A stretch of DNA of 64,000 nucleotides, taken from contig JAIBAT010000083.1 in assembly GCA_019695055.1 (NCBI GenBank), positions 1-64,000 of the forward strand, written 5' to 3'. The notes beneath the pieces were generated by a model. It was given only the letters and a program-made list of their open reading frames with translations. It was not told where the DNA came from and ran no database searches. This document shows positions 16,483-25,749 of this stretch, piece by piece; positions within the stretch are counted from its first letter, which is position 1; the number at the start of each line of letters is the position of its first letter. The position numbers and the translations under genes are program-made. This DNA is from Candidatus Sumerlaeaceae bacterium. Lineage in GTDB: Bacteria; Sumerlaeota; Sumerlaeia; Sumerlaeales; Sumerlaeaceae.

Positions 16483-17625
16483 TTACTTCAGCAAATCCAC
16501 CCGCGCGCTCATCTCGGGCAGCACAAACTTGTCAGGGTTCAGGATTTTCACCTTCACCTGGACGGTCGCCTTTTGGCGGTTGGCCTCGGGGGCGATCTCG
16601 CGAATCTTTGCGTCGTAGGTCTTGTCGGGATACGCGTCCAGCACGACTTGGGCAGCCTGCCCCATGGAAACCTTGCCGAAGTCCGCCTCGTTGACGTCCA
16701 CCTCAACCTGCAGGTCCGACAGATCCGCCAGTGAAAGCAACTCAGTGCGCGCGCCACGGGTGCCACCAAAGTTCTGCGGGCTCACCAGCTCGCCCACCTC
16801 GATCAGCTTCTCCAGGATCGTCCCATCCGATGGCGCGCGGATGATGGTGTCCTCCACGTTGATCTCGGCCACGTCATACTGCGCCTTGGCGGCCTCGAGG
16901 TTCGCCTTCGCCGCTTCGATCTGCTCCTGGCGCGTCCCGGCCTCGATCAGGGCCAGCGACTGCTTCGCCGATTCCAGGCGGGCCTCCGCAACCTCGCGGT
17001 TGGCGCGCGCATCGTCCACGTCCTCCTTGGAAATGGCGCCACCCTTCTCGCCAAGCTCTATGCGACGCTGAAGCAGGCGCTCAAAGTTTCGGAACGATGC
17101 CATGAACTGGTTAAGTTCCGCGCGTGCCTTGTTGCGCTCCTCGGGGCGCGCACCGTTCTGCAATTCTCTCACTCGTGCTTCCGCCACCGACACCTGCGCC
17201 GCGGCTTCAGCCCGCCGCGCCTGGTAATCGCGATCCTCCAGTTTCACCAGCACCTGGCCGCTGGTCACGCGGTCACCCTTTTCAATACCCACCCAGGCCA
17301 CCTTGCCAATGACCTTCGGGCTCAGCGACACGCGCCGCCGCGGAGTCACATAGCCGGACGCCGTCAGCACCACGCTACCGGTGGAAGGCTCCGCCTTCGC
17401 CACCGTCGCTGTGCTCGTGGTCGCCCCCGGCGCTGCAACCGCCGGGGCTGTGGCCGGCTTCTCATCCTTGCCGTTGCGGCCGCGCAATACCGTCGTGGCC
17501 CCCACACCCAGCACAATGCCAACTATGAGGAACACCACAGCCATGCCGTTGCCATTGCGCGGGCTTTTGCGCTCGCGGTCGATCCGCAGGCTCTGCAGTT
17601 TTTCGTTGGTTACCTTGCTTGCCAT
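16483..17625 (-). CDS. HlyD/MacA-family periplasmic adaptor, second exporter
   Basis: A 380-residue membrane fusion protein with a cytoplasmic N-terminus, one helix (AVVFLIVGIVLGVGATTVL, about 29-47), an Ala/Pro/Thr-rich linker, lipoyl half-motif KVAWVGIEKGDRVTSGQVLVKLEDRDYQ, a coiled-coil hairpin (about 120-230) and the returning lipoyl half DTIIRAPSDGTILEKLIEVGE. The C-terminal barrel ends in MSARVDLLK. It is encoded last of the four exporter genes, downstream of both permeases, whereas in the copper-linked operon the adaptor comes before the ATPase. It would connect the ABC complex to an outer-membrane partner. The substrate is unknown. Confidence 0.9.
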   Translation of the reverse strand: MASKVTNEKLQSLRIDRERKSPRNGNGMAVVFLIVGIVLGVGATTVLRGRNGKDEKPATAPAVAAPGATTSTATVAKAEPSTGSVVLTASGYVTPRRRVSLSPKVIGKVAWVGIEKGDRVTSGQVLVKLEDRDYQARRAEAAAQVSVAEARVRELQNGARPEERNKARAELNQFMASFRNFERLLQRRIELGEKGGAISKEDVDDARANREVAEARLESAKQSLALIEAGTRQEQIEAAKANLEAAKAQYDVAEINVEDTIIRAPSDGTILEKLIEVGELVSPQNFGGTRGARTELLSLADLSDLQVEVDVNEADFGKVSMGQAAQVVLDAYPDKTYDAKIREIAPEANRQKATVQVKVKILNPDKFVLPEMSARVDLLK

Positions 17626-17686
17626 GTCCGTGAATTCTCGATTAAGCCAGAGGCATTAAACAGCGCCGCGGCCCGGCTAATCACCA

Positions 17687-18853
17687 TTATCCGGCTTCCC
17701 GCAGGCTCTCGACGATGGCCCTTCGCGACGCCTGTAGCGCCGGCAGGAACCCACCCGCCAGGCCCATCAGCATGGCAAACACCACCCCCGACGCCAGCAA
17801 ACCCGGCGTCACGCGGAACGAAAACGCCACCTCGCTGAACGAAAACATACCCATCGTCCCCGTCGCCATGCCGTTCATCGGCAGCGCCATCAGGCCGCCC
17901 AGCACGCCACCCGCCGCGCCAAGGATCATGCTCTCGATCATGAAGCACAGCAGGATGCTCCGCCGCGAGTAGCCAATCACCCGGAGCGTCGCGATCTCCC
18001 ACGAACGGCTGCTAATGGCTGCGTACATCGTATTCATGGCGGCAAACACCGCGCCCACCGCCATGATCACGGAAATCATCGTCCCAAGGAACTTGATCGG
18101 CTCGGCGCTCTTCGTCTGCTCCGCATAATAGGCCACCTCCGCGCGCGGCTTCATCGTGGCCAGTTGCTGGTTCCCATCGATCTCCTTCATCAGGCCCGCC
18201 GCGCCACCGGGCTGCGTCGCCCGCAGCAACACCGAGGAATAGGAGAACCGCTCGAACTCCTGGTTCAGCAAGTCCACATCGCCCCAGAACTCCGAGGCAA
18301 ACGCCGTCTTCTGCGCGTCAAACCGGCCCACGATGGTCCATTCGCCCTTAACCAGCTTCACCTTGTCGCCAATCTTCGTGTTAGCGAATCTCGACACCGC
18401 GCCGTTCCCCACAATCAGCTCCCGCAGGCCCGGCGTGAAGTTCCGCCCCTCCACGATCTTGATGTTCGGCCGCATGGGCAGGCTCGATGCCCCAACACCA
18501 CGAAAGATCGCGTTCGTACTGCCACCCGCCAGCTTCGGGATGCTGGCAATGTTGATCGTCTCCAGCGCGGCCAGGGGCTTGTTGTCGGGCCCCTTCGCCA
18601 CATTCGCCAGGTACTGCATAGTGTTAAAGTATTTGCGGTCGACGGTCGAGTTCGTCTCCGCCGTGGATCCCTTCCGCAGCACCAGCACATTGTCCGGGTC
18701 GCCGGAACTCACGAAGGCCAGCGCCAACCCCTGCGCCATGGACAGCATGCAGACAAACATCGCCACCACCAGCCCGATGGCAAACACGGTCAGCGCCGTG
18801 GTGCGCCAGCGCTTCACCACATGGCGGAAACTATAGCTTAATGGAATGGCCAT
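17687..18853 (-). CDS. FtsX-like ABC permease, second exporter
   Basis: A 388-residue FtsX/MacB-type permease: N-terminal helix (TTALTVFAIGLVVAMFVCML), periplasmic domain (about 45-260) and three C-terminal helices with the coupling segment SRSWEIATLRVIGYSRRSILLCFMIES. Three bases separate it from the upstream permease gene, and the adaptor gene starts 61 bases downstream, so all belong to one operon. It pairs with the 454-residue permease to make a heterodimeric transporter. The family exports lipoproteins, macrolides, peptides or other envelope substrates; nothing here tells which. Confidence 0.9.
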   Translation of the reverse strand: MAIPLSYSFRHVVKRWRTTALTVFAIGLVVAMFVCMLSMAQGLALAFVSSGDPDNVLVLRKGSTAETNSTVDRKYFNTMQYLANVAKGPDNKPLAALETINIASIPKLAGGSTNAIFRGVGASSLPMRPNIKIVEGRNFTPGLRELIVGNGAVSRFANTKIGDKVKLVKGEWTIVGRFDAQKTAFASEFWGDVDLLNQEFERFSYSSVLLRATQPGGAAGLMKEIDGNQQLATMKPRAEVAYYAEQTKSAEPIKFLGTMISVIMAVGAVFAAMNTMYAAISSRSWEIATLRVIGYSRRSILLCFMIESMILGAAGGVLGGLMALPMNGMATGTMGMFSFSEVAFSFRVTPGLLASGVVFAMLMGLAGGFLPALQASRRAIVESLREAG

Positions 18854-18856
18854 GGC

Positions 18857-20221
18857 TTACCCCAGCGTCCTCAGTCCTTCGATCACGCCCACCTTCGACG
18901 CATTCCACGCGGGAACGAGCGAACTGAACACGCCGACAAACAGCGTAATGGCCGCGGCGACCACCACCGTCTGCGATCGCACGTTCATGAAGGCGATCAT
19001 CCCGCCACTAAACTTGAACCAGTCAATGGGCGGCACCATTGCCATCATGGCCGCCGAAACCAGCACACCCAGGCCCAGCGCCGTCCACCCGCCATAACGC
19101 ATCAGGATGCGTTGCAGGCCCACGCCGAAACCCCTGTGCCCCGGCCCCGTGGGCTCGGGCAACATCAGCCCCACCAGCAGCGCCATCAGGCCGACCAGGC
19201 ACATCACCAGCAGCCCCGCAATGGCCGACATGAAATACTTGGGATTGGGCAGCAACACCCACGCACCCACAATCCCAAGGCCGCCGCCCAGCAGGCTGAC
19301 GACCATGCCCTCGGCCACCACCGTCGCCATCACACGCGCCCGCGTGAACCCGATCGTCTTCAGCACCGCGATCTCCCGCGTCCGCTCGCGGATGGCCATG
19401 GCCATCGTGCTCGCCGCGATCAGCAGGATCGTAAACACCACCACGCTCACCAGCCCCTGAATGAGCAGCTTCACATTCCCCAGCATCTCCACGAAGGAAA
19501 GCTGGAACGCCTTCTCCGTCTCCGCCTTCACCTCGGCGTCGGAGTTGCGGAACATGGTCTCAAACGTATTGATGAGCCCGGGCACGTGGTCCGGGCTGTC
19601 CGCCAGCACAAAGAACGACCCGATCCGCGCCGTCTTCCCCTCCAGCTCGTCCAGGTACTTCAGGTTGAACAGCATCCAGTCCGACTGCGGCCCGGTGAAC
19701 ACCCCGCGGATCGTCAGCTCCAGATCATAGGGATAGATGTCGCCCTGAATGGTGATCTTGTCCCCTACCTTGAACCCATGCCGCTCCATCAGCTTCTCGC
19801 CCATCAGGCACGCGGTCCGCTCGGTCTTCAGCGCCTCCAGATACTCCGGCTTCAGCGGCTTGTAGTCAATGAACACGTCAAAGAACACATTCGGGTCGAT
19901 GGCAAACCGGGCAAAGAAGTTCTTAAAGTCCTCATCCTTCCAGATCCCGCCATACCAGTTCATCGGCGTCACGGCCTTCACGCCGGGCACCTTCTTGATC
20001 TTCTCATAATACGACGGCGGCAACTGCATCGTCAGCGACGTCCGATGCCGCACCACCATTCGCGGAATCGCCTCGTCCAGCCCCGTCGGCTGCGTGATCT
20101 CCATCAGCATCGTCTGCAGCACCACGATCAGCCCCAGGCTCACGCCGAGGCTGAGCATCGTCAGCACCGTCCGGCGCCCGTTGCGGGTCGCGTTCTTAAA
20201 GATAAATCCCGGAATGTTCAC
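18857..20221 (-). CDS. FtsX-like ABC permease, second exporter (long form)
   Basis: A 454-residue FtsX/MacB-type permease. N-terminal helix (TVLTMLSLGVSLGLIVVLQTML), periplasmic MacB-like domain (about 45-265), then the FtsX helices with REIAVLKTIGFTRARVMATVVAEGM. It has more hydrophobic segments than its partner: two or three extra stretches around residues 320-420 (SAIAGLLVMCLVGLMALLVGL and LGVLVSAAMMAMV), so it is about 65 residues longer than the other permeases in this window. It follows the ATPase gene by 15 bases. The extra helices suggest a slightly different membrane core from the copper-linked system. Confidence 0.88.
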   Translation of the reverse strand: MNIPGFIFKNATRNGRRTVLTMLSLGVSLGLIVVLQTMLMEITQPTGLDEAIPRMVVRHRTSLTMQLPPSYYEKIKKVPGVKAVTPMNWYGGIWKDEDFKNFFARFAIDPNVFFDVFIDYKPLKPEYLEALKTERTACLMGEKLMERHGFKVGDKITIQGDIYPYDLELTIRGVFTGPQSDWMLFNLKYLDELEGKTARIGSFFVLADSPDHVPGLINTFETMFRNSDAEVKAETEKAFQLSFVEMLGNVKLLIQGLVSVVVFTILLIAASTMAMAIRERTREIAVLKTIGFTRARVMATVVAEGMVVSLLGGGLGIVGAWVLLPNPKYFMSAIAGLLVMCLVGLMALLVGLMLPEPTGPGHRGFGVGLQRILMRYGGWTALGLGVLVSAAMMAMVPPIDWFKFSGGMIAFMNVRSQTVVVAAAITLFVGVFSSLVPAWNASKVGVIEGLRTLG

Positions 20222-20236
20222 CGTCGGTCGTCCGCC

Positions 20237-20983
20237 CTACCAGTCCGAGGGCTTCTGCCCGGGTGGGAGCAATTGCCCCTTCTCCAGGTAGCGCACTTCC
20301 TTCGCCGCGTGCGCCGCGTGCGGGTCGTGGGTCACGATCACCACCGTCTTGTGCAGCTGCTCGTTCAGCACCCGGAACATCCGCAGCACCTCCTCCGCCG
20401 ACGCCGAATCCAGATTACCCGTCGGCTCGTCCGCGAGGATCAGGTCCGGGTCCGTCGCGATGGCCCGCGCGATGGCCACCCGCTGCTGCTGCCCGCCGCT
20501 CATCTGCCGCGGCGTGTGGCCCATGCGGTCCGCCAGCCCGACCAGCTCCAGCGCCGTCTCCACCTGCTTGCGCCGCTCCCCGCGGGAAAGGCCCGTCAGC
20601 AGCAACGGCAACTCCACGTTCTCCGCCGCCGTCAGCACCGGGATCAGGTTGAACGTCTGGAACACAAACCCGATGTACTGGTTGCGCCACTTCGCCAGTT
20701 GCGTCTCGCTCATGCCCGAGACATCCTGGTCCAGCACCGTCACCCGCCCAGACGACGGCCGGTCGATGCCCGCCAGGATGTGCAGCAGCGTGCTCTTGCC
20801 CGACCCCGACGGCCCCATCAGCGCCACAAAGTCCTGGTCGCGGATCGAGATGCTCGCATTGTCGAGCGCCCGCACCTCGCTCCCGCCCATCGTGTAAATC
20901 TTAGTCAACTCCGCGGCCTCGGCAATCACCGCACGCCCGTTCGCCGACCCCGCAGAACCCTCTGTCTCAGTCATCGCATTCAT
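20237..20983 (-). CDS. ABC ATPase, LolD/MacB type, second exporter
   Basis: A 248-residue ATPase of the LolD/MacB type without any fused domain. Walker [11 protein letters not shown]-loop FQTFNLIP, signature MSGGQQQR, Walker [12 protein letters not shown] and switch His (VTHDPHAA) are all present. It would power the two permeases encoded downstream. The start is uncertain: in-frame ATGs lie at 21001, 20983 and 20974, and AAAGAG sits just before the second; 20974 has the better spacing. It is the direct counterpart of the first 230 residues of the ATPase-cupredoxin protein and shows what that protein looks like without the fusion. Confidence 0.92.
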   Translation of the reverse strand: MNAMTETEGSAGSANGRAVIAEAAELTKIYTMGGSEVRALDNASISIRDQDFVALMGPSGSGKSTLLHILAGIDRPSSGRVTVLDQDVSGMSETQLAKWRNQYIGFVFQTFNLIPVLTAAENVELPLLLTGLSRGERRKQVETALELVGLADRMGHTPRQMSGGQQQRVAIARAIATDPDLILADEPTGNLDSASAEEVLRMFRVLNEQLHKTVVIVTHDPHAAHAAKEVRYLEKGQLLPPGQKPSDW

Positions 20984-21107
20984 ACTCTTTAGCCAACCCA
21001 CTCTACATAGCGCAATTCAACCCAGAACTCACTCGCGCCACCCAGCCACGCCTAAAACATATGTTCAAGAACTTTCTCTCCACCCGAGCAGAGTAGCGCA
21101 GGGTAAA

Positions 21108-21157
21108 GTGGCAGCGGCGTCCCGCCGCTGAATCCAGAGCCGGGACGGCTCAGCCAC
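21108..21157. repeat. Palindromic repeat copy 1, nested in a larger foldable element
   Basis: Contains the reverse complement of the palindrome CAGCGGCGGGACGCCGCTG, which also occurs at 47621 and 50019. Here it is followed by a second hairpin (GAGCCG-GGA-CGGCTC), and both are enclosed by GTGGC (21108-21112) and GCCAC (21153-21157), so the element can fold as a three-way junction. It resembles REP-type intergenic palindromes. Confidence 0.6.
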
Positions 21158-21193
21158 CTTGCCCGGGTCTCCAGATCGTTTTTACCCCCGTCC

Positions 21194-21220
21194 GGGAGGG
21201 GGGGGAGGGGGAGGGGGGGG
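21194..21220 (+). other. G-quadruplex-type tract
   Basis: Four G runs of 3, 8, 5 and 8 bases, each separated by a single A, lie on the plus strand. Single-base loops favour a stable parallel quadruplex. The tract is about 210 bases upstream of the ATPase gene, whose coding strand carries the C runs. The purine asymmetry is unlike the rest of the window. Confidence 0.7.
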
Positions 21221-21671
21221 TAATTACATTTTTTTGCGCGAATTTACGTTAAGGTTTATAAACTCAATGCTTGGCGCCCTCCAAAAAATAGCCGTATTTA
21301 TGCTCGAATTACGCATTTAACGGCTCCAGGTGGGCGGTTGCTCGGTGGAAGTGCGCCTTCGGGGTGGTTAAACGCGCGCGGATTGGGGCCGGGTTTACGG
21401 GGGTGCCGCGATTGGGGTTTTGTGATCATAATGAAAGGACGCTAACACGGGCGAAGCGGTTTGCATATTCCCTTGTGGCTACTTACAGACCTCTACAGAC
21501 CCATCTTTGGTATGAACGGTATGATCCGGTATGTTCCAGGGACCTTGGTAACGCCATATTCCAAGGAGACGGTACAACCTGGGTTTCCGAGAAAATGGGC
21601 CTTTGGTGGTGGTTGGACGGTCCACGAAATGAAACTCTGCACGTTCCGCCCCTGGTTTTCCCCCTCCTCCT

Positions 21672-24257
21672 TCAAAGCCTTGGGTCAACGGGTTCACTTT
21701 CGAGAGCCAGAACGCCAAATACGCATTCGTGAACACGTCTGAGCGGTTCGCGGCGGATGAACCGTTCCAGCGCCTCCGCACCAAGAGCAAATTCACGAAG
21801 GGCCAATGATCTCTTGGAGTGGATCGCACGGCGGCGCAAGCGTTCCAAGTTCTGCGGTTCTGTATAGTGAGGACCATAGATAATCCGGAGGTACTCCCGT
21901 CCCCTGCACTTCAGCGCTGGTTGCACCAGCCCTCGGCGGGCCCGTTCTACAAAACCCAGAGGCTTAACAACCATTCCCTCGCCCCCTTGGTTGGTCAGTT
22001 CCTCCCACCAGGAAGTGGCAGACTGTTCCTCATCCGGATTAGTAACATCGACGACTCGCCACGGCGTCTTGAGAAGCAGGGGCCCTGCGGATTTGTCCGC
22101 GTCACAGAATTGGGAAATGGTTTCCATATGCCAAATATGATCCTTATCCATATGGACGCGACCTTCGGTTGCCAACACATGGAAGGGTGCCAGCTTGTAA
22201 TCGGATAATGATTCGACTGGCCATGCGTACCTCTGGTACGCTTGAGTAAATTGCGCTGCCTCGACAAAGCGTGAATCTATGGACGAGCGGAAAGCTTCCC
22301 AGGAAGCGTCGCCTTCCGGCAGGTTCCGTGATGCGGCCACTTCTATTGCAGCGGCCGCACCTGATAGCCCCATTTGTGCGGCGGAACCAACGGCCGCATA
22401 CTGCGTGCGAATGAGTTCCTGGGCTTTTGCAGACCAGGGCATCAATTCACAATCAAGGCAGACCCAGTCGGTTTGGAATCGGTCCCAAAATCCCGATTCA
22501 GTCAAAGCTGCACACAGACCCTCGAAGAAATCTGTCTCCAATTTGGGATCATTGAAAAAACGCCTGCCAGTGCGGGTATAGCAGGCCCCCACCGCATCAT
22601 CGAGAATTCCGAATCGCTTTCTTGCCGATTCATTATCACGGCAGGCAACGACAATGGCCCGCGACCCCATGTGCTTTTCCTGGCAAACCACTCGCCCAAC
22701 ACCCTGAGTCCGGAAGTAAGCAAATGCCTCGGTTGGATACTCCAGATATCCGGGCTGAGTGGTCGTTTCCGAAGGAGACATGGTGGGCGGCAGGTGGATG
22801 AGCCATTTCGGATTAATGGCAAATCGGCTCATGGCCTCCAAGGCAGCGACAGCATTCTCCTCACGAATGGTCACCGTGCGATGGAGGCGCGTTTCAATGA
22901 TACGCTTCCCGATCACATCCTCAATGAACAATACATCATCCTGCTGTTGCTGTGCCGGGCGCTCCGCTGTTGCCTGATTGTATACCAGGGGCTTTTTCGG
23001 TTCAGCGTACATCCTAACCGCTGGAACCGACACGATCTCCTTTTCAGGATACCGTAAGGCCGAAAGCGCACCGCCAAACACGCACCCCGTGTCTATGTTG
23101 ATGGTGTTGTTGAGCCACTCCGGTTCGGGAACAGGAGTATGGCCGTAGACAACCACCGCAGATCCGCGATAGTCTGCCGCCCAATTATAACGGACAGGGA
23201 GCCCGAACTCATCCGTCTCTCCAGTGGTTTCGCCATAGAGGGCAAATTCGCGTACTCGTCCGGAACCCCGACCCTGCATCTCCTGTTTCAAACCGGCATG
23301 GGCTACAACAAGGCGGCCCTCATCCAGAACGTAATGGCTGACCAGATCGTCCAAAAAGTTCGCAACCCTGGATCGAAATTCGGGTGTTTCCCGGTCCAAC
23401 TGCTCGAGACTTTCGGCCAATCCATGGGTAATCTGGACATTCTTGCCGCGAAGCTTGCGCATCAATTTCACATCATGGTTGCCCGGCACACAGAGGGCGG
23501 TACCAGCCTCGACCATGTCCATTACCAGCTTCAATACACCGGGAACAAAAGGTCCACGGTCCACAAGGTCACCGACGAAAACCGCTTTCCGACCTTCGGG
23601 CGGCACAACATCATAGCCCGCGTTGTCCGGCTTCTCGGTCACCGCATATCCTAATTCGCCAAGTAGCGAGACCAGTTCCTCGAGGCAGCCGTGAACGTCC
23701 CCAATGATATCAAAGGGCCCGTGATCCGACTTGCGGTTATTCCAAAGTGGGTCGCGTTGGATGGTGGCCGCATCCACTTGTTCGGGCTTTTCAAAAATGA
23801 ACACATGACGAAACCCCTCGCGATCGAGTTTGCGAAGGTTTTGCCGTAAATTTCGCCGTTGCTGCGAAATGACGTGAGGCCCGAAATTGCGATCACTGCG
23901 CGCCACGTTTCTGTCCTGACATAGGCGTTCAGGCAGATTGAAAACAATGGCAACTGGCAGGCAGTGATAAGTGCGGGCGAGTTCAACGAGAGGCTTTCTG
24001 GCTTCGGGTTGGACGTTTGTCGCGTCAACGACCGTCAGTTTTCCGGCAGCAAGACGTTTCGCCGCAATGAAGTTAAGGACATCAAATGCGTCGGGGGTTG
24101 CCTCCTGGCTGTTCTCGTCGTTGGAAACAAGCCCTCGGCAGAAGTCGGACGATATAACTTCAAATCGTTGGAAATGAGTGGCCGCAAACGTGGATTTGCC
24201 ACTACCCGAAGGTCCTATCAGGACCACAAGTGCCAGCTCAGGAATCTTGATATTCAA
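21672..24257 (-). CDS. pnkp: Polynucleotide kinase-phosphatase-ligase (bacterial RNA repair Pnkp)
   Basis: An 861-residue, three-module RNA end-healing and sealing enzyme. Residues 1-175 are a polynucleotide kinase (GPSGSGKST at 15-23); 183-420 are a binuclear metallo-phosphoesterase (GDVHG 186-190, GDLVDRG 229-235, GNHD 259-262, VYGHTP 370-375); the rest is an adenylyltransferase with nucleotidyl-transfer motif KHMGS (Lys528). Length matches characterised Pnkp (about 850-870). It converts 2',3'-cyclic phosphate and 5'-OH ends into ligatable ends and, with Hen1, repairs RNA cut by ribotoxins. Its ATG overlaps the hen1 stop in ATGA, so the two are made together. Distinct from the host's housekeeping genes in this window, it looks like an accessory function. 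Confidence 0.96.
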   Translation of the reverse strand: MNIKIPELALVVLIGPSGSGKSTFAATHFQRFEVISSDFCRGLVSNDENSQEATPDAFDVLNFIAAKRLAAGKLTVVDATNVQPEARKPLVELARTYHCLPVAIVFNLPERLCQDRNVARSDRNFGPHVISQQRRNLRQNLRKLDREGFRHVFIFEKPEQVDAATIQRDPLWNNRKSDHGPFDIIGDVHGCLEELVSLLGELGYAVTEKPDNAGYDVVPPEGRKAVFVGDLVDRGPFVPGVLKLVMDMVEAGTALCVPGNHDVKLMRKLRGKNVQITHGLAESLEQLDRETPEFRSRVANFLDDLVSHYVLDEGRLVVAHAGLKQEMQGRGSGRVREFALYGETTGETDEFGLPVRYNWAADYRGSAVVVYGHTPVPEPEWLNNTINIDTGCVFGGALSALRYPEKEIVSVPAVRMYAEPKKPLVYNQATAERPAQQQQDDVLFIEDVIGKRIIETRLHRTVTIREENAVAALEAMSRFAINPKWLIHLPPTMSPSETTTQPGYLEYPTEAFAYFRTQGVGRVVCQEKHMGSRAIVVACRDNESARKRFGILDDAVGACYTRTGRRFFNDPKLETDFFEGLCAALTESGFWDRFQTDWVCLDCELMPWSAKAQELIRTQYAAVGSAAQMGLSGAAAAIEVAASRNLPEGDASWEAFRSSIDSRFVEAAQFTQAYQRYAWPVESLSDYKLAPFHVLATEGRVHMDKDHIWHMETISQFCDADKSAGPLLLKTPWRVVDVTNPDEEQSATSWWEELTNQGGEGMVVKPLGFVERARRGLVQPALKCRGREYLRIIYGPHYTEPQNLERLRRRAIHSKRSLALREFALGAEALERFIRREPLRRVHECVFGVLALESEPVDPRL

Positions 24258-25651
24258 AGGGTGAAAACCCCCATCTGTGTCGGCGCGCCGAGCGCCGGGT
24301 CCTCAGGCCCGACAGGGAGAAACCGAACCGAGTACCCGAACCGGGTGGCGATTCCGGCCGCCCACTCCTGAAATTCAGGGCGGGACCATTCGAATCGATG
24401 GTCCTTGTGACGCATAGTGCCGGCAGGAAGAGTGGGAAAGAGACTGTTATACTCCCGGTTCGGAGTAGTGACTACCACAGTTTGCGGGCGCGCAAAATCG
24501 AATAAGACCCGCTCGAATGCCGCAAGGCGCGGCGGGTCCAGATGTTCAATGACTTCCACCACAGCCGCGGCATCGTAACCGGAAAGCCGGTCATCACGAT
24601 ACATGAGCGACCCCTGAAACAGTTTTAATCGGTCGCGCTTCTGCGGAGGGAGCGTATCAAGATGAAGGTTGCGGACCGCCATCTGCAGGCTGCGGCTGGA
24701 CACATCCATCCCGGCAATCTCTTCGAAGGCCCTGTCCTCGAGGAACAGTCGGATCAGGCGTCCCTCCCCGCACCCCAGGTCCAGCACTCTTCGCGCATTG
24801 GCCGAACGAAAGACCGCCAGAGTAGCGTTTAACCGCTGTTGGTGCAGGCTGAGCGGAGCCTCCAACTTTTCTTCTTCTGTTCCGGCATTGGTTTCTTCGT
24901 CGGTTTCCTCCCCGTCCTCGGCAACCAATCTGGCCAACGCCGACCGCGTCAAACTGGTGCGGTGGCGAAGGTAGCGATTTACGATGAGTTCCTTGTCCGG
25001 GTGGGACGGCAACCAGGTGGACCCCTTGTCGAGCAGTTTATCGACCTCGTCCTCCCCAACCCAATAGTGTTTACCGTCGTCGAGAACAGGTATCAATACG
25101 TAGAGGTGTGACAACAACTCGGAAAGGCGATGGTGTCCGTGAAGCGTGACCTTAAAGCACCGCCCTCCACCCCACTCAGGAAATCTGGGGTCCAGCACTC
25201 CTGGTTCGCAATCCAGGGAGTAACCAAGTGGTTCAAATAGCCGTCGAAGTACGGGTTCTCCGCCTCGACACGGGAGCGCTGCCATGCAAACTTCCAGCGG
25301 CAGGGGCATGGATGCCAATTCAGGCCTGTCCTTGCTTCTGCCGCCCAGCGCAGTCCCAAAAACCTTTAACAAGGCCACGCTCATCAGCGATGATGCAACA
25401 TACGGACGGTCGTTAACGTATTGATCAAGCAGGCCCCCTTCTCCGGAACTTCCCGGCTTGCCACGCACCAAACCAACCGGGTCGACATCAAGAACGAGAG
25501 CCGCAGTACACAAATCCTCTGTCGCCACCGGATAAAAGACGTGGGCATGGCCAAACGGCATCTCGAAACTGTGCACACGCGCCGGATTCTTGTGGAGCAG
25601 GTAGCCCAGGTCAGTTGCCGGGGAATGGGTTGTGGATATGGTAAGGAGCAT
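24254..25651 (-). CDS. hen1: RNA 3'-terminal ribose 2'-O-methyltransferase Hen1
   Basis: A 465-residue bacterial Hen1. The N-terminal half (about 1-270) is the ligase-activating domain that pairs with Pnkp, with the typical start MLLTISTTHSPATDLGYLLH. The C-terminal half is a SAM-dependent methyltransferase: SAM motif DLGCGEG (291-297), metal ligands in EVIEH (E366, E369, H370) and H418 in MRHKDHRF, all as in characterised Hen1 enzymes. It methylates the 2'-OH at the break site before sealing, which makes the repaired RNA resistant to renewed cleavage at that site. An acidic linker (EDGEETDEETNAGTEEE) joins the halves. First gene of the two-gene RNA-repair cassette. Confidence 0.96.
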   Translation of the reverse strand: MLLTISTTHSPATDLGYLLHKNPARVHSFEMPFGHAHVFYPVATEDLCTAALVLDVDPVGLVRGKPGSSGEGGLLDQYVNDRPYVASSLMSVALLKVFGTALGGRSKDRPELASMPLPLEVCMAALPCRGGEPVLRRLFEPLGYSLDCEPGVLDPRFPEWGGGRCFKVTLHGHHRLSELLSHLYVLIPVLDDGKHYWVGEDEVDKLLDKGSTWLPSHPDKELIVNRYLRHRTSLTRSALARLVAEDGEETDEETNAGTEEEKLEAPLSLHQQRLNATLAVFRSANARRVLDLGCGEGRLIRLFLEDRAFEEIAGMDVSSRSLQMAVRNLHLDTLPPQKRDRLKLFQGSLMYRDDRLSGYDAAAVVEVIEHLDPPRLAAFERVLFDFARPQTVVVTTPNREYNSLFPTLPAGTMRHKDHRFEWSRPEFQEWAAGIATRFGYSVRFLPVGPEDPALGAPTQMGVFTL

Positions 25652-25749
25652 TTGAGAGAACTTGGTGAAAGTGAGTTAAGAAGCTGGTTCCCCAAAGACA
25701 ATCGTTAACTTTATGGGATTAGACTTTCCGTCGCGCAACACCATGACAA

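Larger units (their letters stand above)
20984..21671. other. Long intergenic block between the second exporter and the RNA-repair genes
   Basis: No convincing gene is present. The block lies between the 3' end of pnkp and the 5' end of the exporter operon, both read on the minus strand, so it must hold the end of one transcript and the promoter of the other. It contains a palindromic repeat with a second hairpin (21108-21157) and a long G-run tract (21194-21220). Several open frames overlap it, but they have no start signals or family features. Confidence 0.6.

Noticed and set aside
19112-20992. 626-codon open frame on the plus strand, antisense to the second exporter
   Set aside because: It is rich in His, Arg and Gln, runs opposite to two genes with clear ABC motifs, and has no recognisable domain; it is a GC-driven shadow frame.
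21364-21742. Plus-strand frames near the pnkp 3' end
   Set aside because: They overlap the pnkp C-terminus in antisense and have no start signal or domain.
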